A stretch of DNA of 15,298 nt. It comes from an uncultured Oscillibacter sp. GTDB lineage: Bacteria > Bacillota_A > Clostridia > Oscillospirales > Oscillospiraceae. Shown one piece after another: positions 1 through 8,546 of this stretch. The notes under the pieces are model-generated. The model was given only the letters and a program-made list of their open reading frames with translations. It ran no database searches and was not told the origin of the DNA. The position numbers and the translations under genes are program-made. The stretch covers positions 1 through 15,298 of the forward strand of contig CATOKC010000082.1 of the NCBI GenBank assembly GCA_951800675.1, read 5' to 3'. The number at the start of each line of letters is the position of its first letter. The stretch's first letter is position 1.

Positions 1-180
1 CCCTACGATAGCCTGAGTCTCCTGGTCACCCTGATACCCGACGGCGGCATGGATAAGACGGTGGTGGGCTCTGTGGCCGGGGCGCTGCGGGCCGACCCTG
101 CCTATCCTGAGGAGTGGGAGCGCCTGAAGGCGATTTTCCGCAATCCCTCCTTGCGGCTGATTACTGGGCCCGTCTTATAA
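1..180 (+). pseudogene. Mannitol dehydrogenase-family oxidoreductase fragment, truncated at both visible ends
   Basis: Frame 1 is open from the window edge to a TAA at 178-180 (59 residues, no start in the window). The stretch resembles an internal part of the mannitol dehydrogenase/fructuronate reductase family (polyol or uronate NAD-dependent oxidoreductases): a segment like YDSLSLLVTLIPDGGMDK, then a helix with WERLKAIF and RNPSLRLIT. In relatives such a helix leads into a conserved TFTITEKGY-type strand. Here the family-like sequence stops after LIT (about 165), four unrelated residues follow, then a stop. The catalytic part of the protein would lie downstream and is missing, so this copy cannot be functional as read. 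The sequence after the break belongs to an FtsH-like gene on the opposite strand. Family assignment rests on a short stretch recalled from memory and is moderate; the truncation is clear only if the assignment is right. Confidence 0.55.
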
Positions 181-404
181 ATTTGCGTGCCCGTCCTGTC
201 TGTAAACAGGATTCTGTTGTCCTGGATTTCCACCCGGCCAATCTCATGACGGGCCGTCATATCCATAAAGGCGCCGTAATCCACCTCAAGAATCTGCCGC
301 TGCGCAAACCAGGGCATCGCCAGGAAGTTGAACAGCACCAGGATCAGAAGGGCCATGCCGTAATAATAAATCAACGACTTTTTGGGTGATTTTACTTCAT
401 TCAT
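102..404 (-). pseudogene. ftsH: FtsH N-terminal fragment (membrane anchor and start of extracytoplasmic domain only)
   Basis: The product begins MNEVKSPKKSLIYYYG, followed by one hydrophobic membrane segment (about residues 12-29 from this start) and the stretch RQILEVDYGAFMDM...VEIQDNRILFTD...IYKTGP. This is characteristic of the N-terminus of clostridial FtsH, a membrane-anchored AAA+ zinc metalloprotease for membrane and heat-damaged proteins. Homology ends near TGP (about 167); the remaining residues are antisense to the oxidoreductase fragment. The second membrane helix, the AAA+ domain and the HExxH protease domain of a normal protein of over 600 residues are absent. I chose the ATG at 402-404 because GGAAAGG lies about 9 bases upstream; the in-frame ATG at 411-413 directly abuts that site. 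It lies downstream of hsp20 beyond a terminator, so any transcription is probably readthrough. An intact ftsH elsewhere in the genome would be expected. Confidence 0.7.
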
Positions 405-432
405 TTGAAACATCCCTTTCCGTCAAACAGAA

Positions 433-473
433 ACCGCCTCCGAATCCGCGGTCAAAGCGGCGTCGGAGGCGGT
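433..473 (-). terminator. Intrinsic terminator after hsp20
   Basis: An 11-bp perfect stem (ACCGCCTCCGA at 433-443 with TCGGAGGCGGT at 463-473) carries an additional inner CCGC/GCGG pairing. On the minus strand it is followed by TTTCTGTTTG. It begins 5 bases after the hsp20 stop and separates hsp20 from the FtsH remnant. The plus-strand side also has a short T run (GTTTTC), so it might act in both directions. Confidence 0.75.
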
Positions 474-478
474 CGTTT

Positions 479-898
479 TCAGCCCTCAATGGCAATCAGG
501 TTTTTCTGCTCCAGCCGCGTCTGCTGGGTTACCTTGGGAATGAACAGCCGCAGAATGCCGTCCTCAAACTTGCCGCGGATGTCCTCCTGTTTCACCCGTT
601 CACCCACATAGAAGCTGCGCCGGCAGGAGCCGAGGAACCGCTCACGACGCAGATAGCGCTCATTCTGGACATTCTCATTGCTGGTCTGCTCCACCGTCGC
701 GCTGATGCAGAGGTAGCCGCCCTTCAGCTCGGCGGTCAGCTGTTCTTTGTGGACGCCGGGCAGATCAATGTCCAGCTCATATCCCTGGTCGCTCTCCTTG
801 ATGTCCGTGTTCATCATGCCCCGCAGGGTGTTGGCGCTGAAAGCGGTTTCCGCCAATTCGTCAAACATGTTCTTTGCCACCAGATAAGGGGTCAGCAT
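479..898 (-). CDS. Hsp20/alpha-crystallin small heat-shock protein
   Basis: A 139-residue cytoplasmic ATP-independent holdase chaperone that would keep unfolding proteins refoldable during heat or other stress. The alpha-crystallin domain spans about residues 34-125: an ELDIDLPGV strand (41-49), RRERFLGSCRRSFYV, and the hallmark FEDGILRLFIPK with G114-I-L-R-L118. A C-terminal I-A-I motif (135-137) fits the I-x-I tail that docks neighbouring subunits in oligomers. I chose the ATG at 896-898: on the minus strand AAAGGAGTAA lies at normal spacing before it, whereas the in-frame ATG at 914-916 would overlap the RBS region. Regulation is unusually clear: a consensus sigma-A promoter inside a CIRCE operator lies upstream (953-995). 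The gene is monocistronic if the terminator at 433-473 works; readthrough would reach the FtsH remnant. The family call is secure. Confidence 0.95.
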   Translation of the reverse strand: MLTPYLVAKNMFDELAETAFSANTLRGMMNTDIKESDQGYELDIDLPGVHKEQLTAELKGGYLCISATVEQTSNENVQNERYLRRERFLGSCRRSFYVGERVKQEDIRGKFEDGILRLFIPKVTQQTRLEQKNLIAIEG

Positions 899-952
899 AA
901 AAATTACTCCTTTCATTATTTCGGCCTCTTGCCGGAATTGGTTTACGCTTAT

Positions 953-981
953 ATTATAGGCCGGTGCGTTAGCACTGTCAA
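953..981 (-). promoter_or_regulatory. Consensus sigma-A promoter of hsp20
   Basis: On the minus strand TTGACA (976-981), a 17-base spacer (959-975) and TATAAT (953-958) match the housekeeping consensus exactly. Transcription should start near 946, giving a leader of about 48 bases. The stretch upstream of the -35 box (about 996-1040) is strongly AT-rich, like an UP element. Confidence 0.93.
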
Positions 982-995
982 CGAAAGAGTGCTAA
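969..995. promoter_or_regulatory. CIRCE element (HrcA operator)
   Basis: TTAGCACTG (969-977), a 9-base spacer and GAGTGCTAA (987-995) match the CIRCE consensus TTAGCACTC-N9-GAGTGCTAA at all but one position (the last base of the left arm). The -35 box of the hsp20 promoter runs through the left arm and spacer, so bound HrcA would block RNA polymerase. HrcA normally controls groESL and dnaK operons; control of an hsp20 gene is less common but known in principle. Confidence 0.93.
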
Positions 996-1020
996 TTTAT
1001 TGTGAAATATATTTTATAAC

Positions 1021-1039
1021 TTATAAATTGCATTTATAA
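1021..1039. repeat. Perfect AT-rich palindrome upstream of hsp20 promoter
   Basis: TTATAAAT (1021-1028) and ATTTATAA (1032-1039) are perfect inverted repeats around a TGC centre. It lies 26 bases upstream of the CIRCE right arm and near the end of the beta-glucoside operon. It could be a regulator half-site pair, part of an UP element, or chance in AT-rich DNA. Confidence 0.5.
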
Positions 1040-1045
1040 ATAGAA

Positions 1046-1072
1046 CGACGCTGAAATAAAATCCCAGCGTCG
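1046..1072. terminator. Hairpin between bgl operon and hsp20, possible second terminator
   Basis: CGACGCTG (1046-1053) pairs perfectly with CAGCGTCG (1065-1072) around an 11-base AT-rich loop. On the minus strand it is followed by TTCTATTTAT, a weak T-rich tail, so it may back up the stronger-stemmed hairpin at 1129-1158 and shield the hsp20 promoter from readthrough. Confidence 0.5.
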
Positions 1073-1128
1073 CATATTTAGACGGATTCAGAGTTAAGGA
1101 TCTCCATTTCTTTTCTGTGGGCTTGAAA

Positions 1129-1158
1129 CGGGGCGGACCCGTCTTGGAGTCCGCCCCG
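1129..1158 (-). terminator. Terminator hairpin at the end of the beta-glucoside operon
   Basis: A perfect 10-bp GC-rich stem (CGGGGCGGAC at 1129-1138, GTCCGCCCCG at 1149-1158) starts 8 bases past the 6-phospho-beta-glucosidase stop on the minus strand. The tail is only TTTC, so termination may be incomplete, with a second hairpin at 1046-1072 behind it. Confidence 0.7.
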
Positions 1159-1166
1159 CTTTGCTG

Positions 1167-4431
<3,265 letters not shown>

Positions 4432-4493
4432 ATTTCTGATTCCTCCCATTCAGTTTTTATGCTTCTGGCGGGGCGCCTCCGCCTTATAGCCGC

Positions 4494-5339
4494 TTATTGG
4501 GGGCGCTTCCGATCCCCTGCCACCCGCGCGATGTGCACGCACAAATAAGTAAGCTCCTCGGCGGACAGGTCTATCTGGTATTCTTTTTTGATGAAATCCC
4601 GGATGCGGAGCGTACAGTCAAATGCCTGGGGCTGCTGCCGTTTGATATTTTGATAGAGAAAATCCTCTTCGTCCGGCAGCATTTTGTTTTCCATGACCCG
4701 CTGGGCGAAAAAGAGCAGGTGGGTCAGAAATCTCTGGTAGTCCAACGATTCTTCGTCGAAGCTGGCGCACAATCTATAACGCACAATATTGAGAGAGTTC
4801 TGCACGATTTTGAGGGTTCCCTGGGTTTTCTCCATATCGCAGTCATATTCAGCGTTGATGATATGCAGAGCGATGGAGGTGGCCTCGGCTTCGGGCAGGG
4901 AAACTCCCATGAGCTCCTGAATGATTTGCAGGCTGTGAATGCCAATGGCATACTCCTGCGGATAGAGCTTCCTGGTTTCCAGGGAAAGCATATTGTGAAA
5001 TGTGAGCCCGCTCTTCATCCGCTCGGCGGCAAAGCTGATATGGTCCGTCAAAGTGATATAAAGATTCTTATTGAGCTTTTTCTTTAGGGTTTCCCGGGCG
5101 TATTCGATAATTTTTGTGGCTGCCCGAACCGCTTCCAGGTCCACCTCCAGCAGCAATTGTTTCAGGCGGCTTGTAGAATCCGGGGAATCCATGCGGAATA
5201 TCTTTTCGATTTTGGAACGGTCTACGGCCTGCCCGGATTTTGCCTGCCAGCCGATTCCCCGGCCTGCCAGAAGGATCTCCCGGCCGCTTTCATCAAAAGA
5301 ACTGACGATATTGTTGTTCAAAATCTTATCAACGACCAC
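4494..5339 (-). CDS. BglG/LicT-family transcription antiterminator
   Basis: A 281-residue RNA-binding antiterminator. The N-terminal CAT domain (about 1-55) has the typical KILNNNIVSSFDESGREILLAGRGIGW and dimerises on a RAT RNA hairpin. Two PRD domains follow, with the expected histidines: H100 (LTDHISFA) and H159 (ALHIINAE) in PRD1, H207 (RFLTHLLFFAQR) and H269 (YLCVHIARV) in PRD2. In the family, PTS phosphorylation of these histidines turns activity on or off according to sugar supply and carbon status. I chose the GTG at 5337-5339, which is preceded at 5 bases by AAGGGAG and gives the family's usual length; the longer frame to 5507 would run through the RAT/terminator leader. It is first in the operon, and the only RAT I find is in its own leader, so it should control itself and both downstream genes. 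Confidence 0.95.
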   Translation of the reverse strand: MVVDKILNNNIVSSFDESGREILLAGRGIGWQAKSGQAVDRSKIEKIFRMDSPDSTSRLKQLLLEVDLEAVRAATKIIEYARETLKKKLNKNLYITLTDHISFAAERMKSGLTFHNMLSLETRKLYPQEYAIGIHSLQIIQELMGVSLPEAEATSIALHIINAEYDCDMEKTQGTLKIVQNSLNIVRYRLCASFDEESLDYQRFLTHLLFFAQRVMENKMLPDEEDFLYQNIKRQQPQAFDCTLRIRDFIKKEYQIDLSAEELTYLCVHIARVAGDRKRPQ

Positions 5340-5383
5340 CGTATCTCCCTTCTTTCCCAATCCCACAGAAAATGAAAAGTAAA

Positions 5384-5440
5384 AATACCAAACACCAACC
5401 AAGACCCGCCATGAGCGCGCCGGCATTGATGTTTGGTATT
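5384..5440 (-). terminator. Leader terminator of the beta-glucoside operon (antitermination target)
   Basis: An 11-bp perfect stem (AATACCAAACA at 5384-5394, TGTTTGGTATT at 5430-5440) encloses a 35-base GC-rich loop. On the minus strand it is followed directly by TTTTACTTTTC. It lies 44 bases before the licT start. Its 5' arm on the RNA shares six bases with the RAT, so the two structures exclude each other. Confidence 0.88.
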
Positions 5441-5463
5441 GCCTAATTGAATAGTAACAAGCC
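5435..5463 (-). promoter_or_regulatory. RAT: ribonucleic antiterminator site for LicT/BglG
   Basis: The 29-base minus-strand segment begins GGCTTGTTACT and ends AGGCAATACC. It aligns without gaps to the bgl-type RAT (GGATTGTTACTG...CAGGCAAAACC), differing mainly in the apical loop and stem. There a G-C pair is replaced by A-U (CUA...UAG instead of CUG...CAG), preserving the fold. It overlaps the terminator 5' arm at 5435-5440, the hallmark layout of this switch: bound antiterminator stabilises the RAT and prevents termination. Confidence 0.87.
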
Positions 5464-5527
5464 AATCTATTTCGTTGTAAAAGCAAACCGCTCTGCGGAA
5501 CTGGCAAAGATTCTTGGATTGATTGCC

Positions 5528-5556
5528 ATTATAACCGCAGTCTGCCCATTTGTGAA
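5528..5556 (-). promoter_or_regulatory. Promoter of the beta-glucoside operon
   Basis: On the minus strand TTCACA (5551-5556), a 17-base spacer and TATAAT (5528-5533) form a near-consensus sigma-A promoter about 65 bases before the RAT. I see no convincing CcpA cre site nearby. The span 5340-5596 between licT and the MATE gene holds this promoter, the RAT and the leader terminator, and no gene. Confidence 0.85.
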
Positions 5557-5596
5557 ATCAAAGTTTTTTATATCATATAAAAATAATTTATCAATC

Positions 5597-6907
5597 TCAG
5601 CATTCAACCAGTTTGCAGCCTCTGGTCAGCGCCAAAGCCAGGACCAGCGTCAGAAGCTCCGCGGCGAAAGGCGCAAGCCAAATAACGTCAATGCCCAAAA
5701 GAACCGGTATACAGAAAATCGCCGCCGCTTTCAGAGCAACGCCCCGGCTCAGGGAGATGGCATCGGCCTGCAGGGTCCTCTTGGTGGAGTACAGAAAGGC
5801 TGTATAAATCAGGTTCAGCGCCATGGGGATGAATGACAGACCAAACAGCGGCAGGGCGGCGGAGGCGTTTTGGACAAGCTCCGGGTCCCGGTTGAAAATT
5901 CGGATCGCAGGTTCGGCAAAGAGAAACAGAAGCCCATAAATGACCACAGACAATATGGCATTGATGCGGATTCCCCAGCGAAAATACAGATTTATTCCGT
6001 CTGTATCCCGCTCCCCATAGCAGAGCCCCCAAAGGGGCTGCAGTCCCTGGGCTGTCCCGGAGAGGATGGCGTTGACCAGCGAGTAGATAAAACTCAAGAC
6101 ACTGAAGGTGGACACACCGATATCGCCTACCAGACTTGCCAGCATAAGGTTATAACAGAGAGCTGTTACCGGCGTGGTCAGTTGGGAGGCCGCTTCCGGC
6201 ACACCGCGTTTGCAGATCTTACCGACCAATGCGCCATTGACAGGAAATCGCTGGAAGCGCAAGCTTCCCCGTTTCCTCACAAAATGGGACAGCAGGACAG
6301 CCACAGAAAATACCTGCCCCAGCCCGGAGGCGACAGCCGCTCCGACCACTCCCATTTTCATAGGGAAGATGAACAGCCAGTCCAGAAAGATATTCGCCCC
6401 AGCCCCCACACACATCCCCACAAAAGATAACGTTGGAGAGCCGTCGTTCCGCACAAAAACGGACAAACAGGTACTTATCAGCATGGGAACAGAAAAAGCA
6501 CAGTAATAGAACAGGTAATCCGCCGCCATGTCCCGCATGGTATGGCTGAGGGTCCGCCCGCCACCAAGGTCCACGATCTGCCGGGAAAATGCCATCCCAA
6601 TGAGGGTAAGCAGCAAAGACGCAAGCAAGGTCAGAAGGAACGCGGTCATAAAGGCGTGATTCGCCCCCTCCTTATCCGCACGTCCCATGCGGATGGCTAC
6701 CACCGTTCCGCCGCCCATAGGGAACATCGCCGCTATGGCCACGGCAAAGGTAATGAAGGGAACGCCGATATTCACCGCCCCCAATGCCGCCGAACCAACC
6801 CCTTGGCCCACAAAAATGCCGTCCACCACATTGTAGAGATAGGTTACAAACAGCCCGCCCATAGCCGGGAAGATGTACCGGCATAAATTTTTCCGGCTTA
6901 CGCTCAA
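5597..6907 (-). CDS. MATE family multidrug/cation antiporter
   Basis: A 436-residue integral membrane protein with a hydrophobicity pattern consistent with the 12 helices of the MATE fold, exporting organic cations or drugs against Na+ or H+. Family marks include an early PAMGGLFVTYLYNVVDGIFVGQGVGSAALGA helix pair, MFPMGGGTVVAIRMGR, and in the second half GTAQGLQPLWGLCYG. No substrate can be read. The likely start is the TTG at 6905-6907, because GGAGGTG lies 5 bases upstream on the minus strand; the open frame begins at another TTG (6923-6925), which precedes that RBS. The gene has its own promoter (7006-7034) and a terminator-like hairpin (6932-6966) just ahead of its RBS. A LysR gene lies upstream on the same strand and is a plausible regulator. 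It belongs to a different MATE type from the frameshifted one at 12700-14078. Confidence 0.92.
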   Translation of the reverse strand: MSVSRKNLCRYIFPAMGGLFVTYLYNVVDGIFVGQGVGSAALGAVNIGVPFITFAVAIAAMFPMGGGTVVAIRMGRADKEGANHAFMTAFLLTLLASLLLTLIGMAFSRQIVDLGGGRTLSHTMRDMAADYLFYYCAFSVPMLISTCLSVFVRNDGSPTLSFVGMCVGAGANIFLDWLFIFPMKMGVVGAAVASGLGQVFSVAVLLSHFVRKRGSLRFQRFPVNGALVGKICKRGVPEAASQLTTPVTALCYNLMLASLVGDIGVSTFSVLSFIYSLVNAILSGTAQGLQPLWGLCYGERDTDGINLYFRWGIRINAILSVVIYGLLFLFAEPAIRIFNRDPELVQNASAALPLFGLSFIPMALNLIYTAFLYSTKRTLQADAISLSRGVALKAAAIFCIPVLLGIDVIWLAPFAAELLTLVLALALTRGCKLVEC

Positions 6908-6931
6908 AAAAACACCTCCAGACAAAACAAA

Positions 6932-6966
6932 AAGTGGGATAAACCCTGTACGGGCTTATCCCACTT
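6932..6966 (-). terminator. Attenuator-like terminator hairpin in the MATE leader
   Basis: AAGTGGGATAA (6932-6942) pairs perfectly with TTATCCCACTT (6956-6966), with an inner CCC/GGG extension. On the minus strand it is followed by TTTTTGTTTTG and then, within a few bases, the MATE RBS. Because a strong promoter lies upstream of it (7006-7034), the hairpin can abort MATE transcription unless antiterminated. It could also catch lysR readthrough. Confidence 0.82.
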
Positions 6967-7005
6967 CAACGATTTTTGATCGCAAGTCCTCTGACAAGCG
7001 AGGCC

Positions 7006-7034
7006 ATTGTAGCACAGAAGATTTTTAAAGTCAA
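7006..7034 (-). promoter_or_regulatory. Promoter of the MATE gene
   Basis: On the minus strand TTGACT (7029-7034), a 17-base spacer and TACAAT (7006-7011) form a strong sigma-A promoter in the gap just after the lysR stop. Predicted initiation near 6999 gives a leader of about 90 bases containing two small hairpins (CCTC/GAGG, CGAT/ATCG) before the terminator-like stem. Confidence 0.85.
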
Positions 7035-7042
7035 GCATTGTT

Positions 7043-7936
7043 TTAGCACTTCGGCTGAACTGGAAAATTGTCCCGGCACAATTGCAGAAACAACTTCAGC
7101 AGAGGTTTTCCTGTTACGCTTTTGTAGTACGCCCCATAGGACAGCGGTTCCACGCCTTCAATTGGAATATAGGCCAGGGCGGGGTCCCGCAGGGGCGGGA
7201 AATCCGGCTGAACGGCAACGCCGAATCCGGCCCTGGCCAGCGTGACGCAGGCGTCGGCGGAGCTGCACATGAATAGATCAGAAACGCTCCGCCCGGTTGT
7301 CAATTCATGCTGGACAGCGTTCAGACTGTCGGGGCATCTCTGCGGGTCCAGCAGGAGCAGCCGTTGTGTTCGGAGATCCTCGTCGTCCAGCAGTTCTTTT
7401 TCCGCCAGCGGATGGTCAACAGGGAGAACAGCCGTGACGCGGACCTGCGTCAGCTCCTTGTAAATGCCGGTCGCTTTTTTCAGCCCTTTTTCCTGGAACG
7501 CCGTGACCACGTCCACGGCTTCCTCCTCCAGGAGCTGGTAGAGATGCTGGAAGGGGACAACCTGAAAGACCGGATACAGCGTGGGACAGGACTCCGACAT
7601 TCGCCGCAGAACATCGGGCAGCAGCCGCAGCTCGTTGTGGCTGTGGCAGCCAATGGAAAAGAATTGCCGCTCATCGCTCACCGGCTCTTCAAACCGCTTC
7701 TTTGCCAGAGTGATGATATTCAGCACATTCCTGGCGTCGTTCAAAAAGATCAGGCCCTCCTGGGTGATCTCCACCGCCCGCGTGGTGCGCTTGAACAGCT
7801 GCGCGTTCAGCTCCTCTTCCAAAGAGCGGATCTGATGGGTGACGGCCGGCTGTGTTACATTGAGCTGCTTGGCGGCTTTTACAAAGCTGAGCGTCTCCGC
7901 AACCGTCAAAAAACAGGTGAGCTGAAAGGTATTCAT
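7043..7936 (-). CDS. LysR-family transcriptional regulator
   Basis: A 297-residue DNA-binding regulator of standard family length. The N-terminal winged HTH (about 1-60) reads FQLTCFLTVAETLSFVKAAKQLNVTQPAVTHQIRSLEEEL, the diagnostic LysR helix pattern, followed by LFKRTTRAVEITQEG and the linker helix. The rest is a periplasmic-binding-protein-like effector domain (about 90-295) with no residue that names the ligand. The ATG at 7934-7936 has GGAGGGG 6 bases upstream. It is divergent from the marR operon, and the two promoters overlap around 7992-8002. LysR regulators often control the adjacent divergent operon and themselves, so targets could be the marR-efflux operon, the MATE gene downstream, or both. 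The promoter for the MATE gene begins just after its stop. Confidence 0.94.
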   Translation of the reverse strand: MNTFQLTCFLTVAETLSFVKAAKQLNVTQPAVTHQIRSLEEELNAQLFKRTTRAVEITQEGLIFLNDARNVLNIITLAKKRFEEPVSDERQFFSIGCHSHNELRLLPDVLRRMSESCPTLYPVFQVVPFQHLYQLLEEEAVDVVTAFQEKGLKKATGIYKELTQVRVTAVLPVDHPLAEKELLDDEDLRTQRLLLLDPQRCPDSLNAVQHELTTGRSVSDLFMCSSADACVTLARAGFGVAVQPDFPPLRDPALAYIPIEGVEPLSYGAYYKSVTGKPLLKLFLQLCRDNFPVQPKC

Positions 7937-7973
7937 ACTGGCCCCTCCGGAGATTGATAAAAGTCTTTAATAT

Positions 7974-8002
7974 CTTATAACATTTTTCGAATTCACAATC
8001 AA
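7974..8002 (-). promoter_or_regulatory. Promoter of lysR
   Basis: On the minus strand TTGATT (7997-8002), a 17-base spacer and TATAAG (7974-7979) form a good sigma-A promoter about 38 bases upstream of the lysR start. Its -35 box overlaps the edge of the -35 box of the divergent marR promoter. Confidence 0.72.
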
Positions 8003-8019
8003 GAGGAAATGAGTATAAT
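7992..8019 (+). promoter_or_regulatory. Promoter of the marR-efflux operon
   Basis: TTCACA (7992-7997), a 16-base spacer and TATAAT (8014-8019) precede marR; initiation is expected near 8026. The roughly 74-base leader could fold through CCTTA (8040-8044) with TAAGG (8079-8083) and GTCG (8048-8051) with CGAC (8069-8072), leaving the RBS at 8086-8094 free. I find no other promoter of this quality further down the operon. Confidence 0.78.
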
Positions 8020-8099
8020 AGCAAATATCGCTGGAAAAACCTTATCCGTCGAACAGTCGGAAGGGCAACGACACTCTGTAAGGGAAAGGAGGGCGGGAT

Positions 8100-8546
8100 A
8101 TGTCGGGCGGGAGCCTTCTCTTGACCCTTCGGCAGATCAACATCTGCCTGGGGCTGTACGAAAATGAACAGCTGTCAGACTCCGGGATGACGTTTGCCCA
8201 GGTGTTCCTGCTGAACGAGATTTTCTCCATGGATACGCCCTGCGTCCGCTCCACGGAGCTGTGCGAGCGGGTCGGATTCGCCCGGTCCTCCATCTCCAGA
8301 ACGCTGAAGGAGCTGCGTAAAAACGGATATGTCCGGATGCGGATGGATCAGGCCGACAACCGCAAAAAGCGTGTCCTTCTCACGCCGAAAGCCTACGCGG
8401 CCAGAGGGAGCGTTCAGGAATACATGGAGAACCTGAACCGTTGTCTTGTCCGGGAAATTCCGGAAGGCAGCCTGGAGGGGATTGAGAGCACCCTGCGAAC
8501 CATTCTTGACAACATACAGCAGGAAACACTAAGGAGGCCAACATAA
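8100..8546 (+). CDS. MarR-family transcriptional regulator
   Basis: A 148-residue winged-helix regulator, expected to dimerise and usually repress its own operon until a small phenolic, drug-like or redox ligand releases it. Features: an N-terminal dimerisation helix, MTFAQVFLLNEIF (30-42), recognition region ELCERVGFARSSISRTLKELRKNGYV (53-78), and the typical wing MDQADNRKKRVLLTPKA (82-98). The D-x-R-K-K-x-x-L-L-T pattern is a family hallmark. Three cysteines (16, 48, 55) leave redox sensing possible but unproven. The ATG at 8100-8102 follows AAAGGAGGG. It is the first gene of a plus-strand operon; its TAA (8544-8546) directly abuts the next ATG. The likely targets are its own promoter and the exporters that follow. 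Confidence 0.9.
   Translation: MSGGSLLLTLRQINICLGLYENEQLSDSGMTFAQVFLLNEIFSMDTPCVRSTELCERVGFARSSISRTLKELRKNGYVRMRMDQADNRKKRVLLTPKAYAARGSVQEYMENLNRCLVREIPEGSLEGIESTLRTILDNIQQETLRRPT

Noticed and set aside
433..1072. CRISPR array, tRNA or rRNA in the non-coding stretches
   Set aside because: No spaced direct repeats, no cloverleaf and no rRNA-like sequence were seen anywhere in the window; the hairpins found are terminators or regulatory.
5447..5520. Possible CcpA cre site near the beta-glucoside promoter (TTGTAAAAGCAAACC on plus strand)
   Set aside because: It lacks the central CG and the final CA of the cre consensus, so it is no better than chance.
5508..5596. Upstream extension of the licT frame to 5507 as the true N-terminus
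   Set aside because: It would translate the RAT and leader terminator, adds residues absent from the family, and lacks an RBS; the GTG at 5339 has one.
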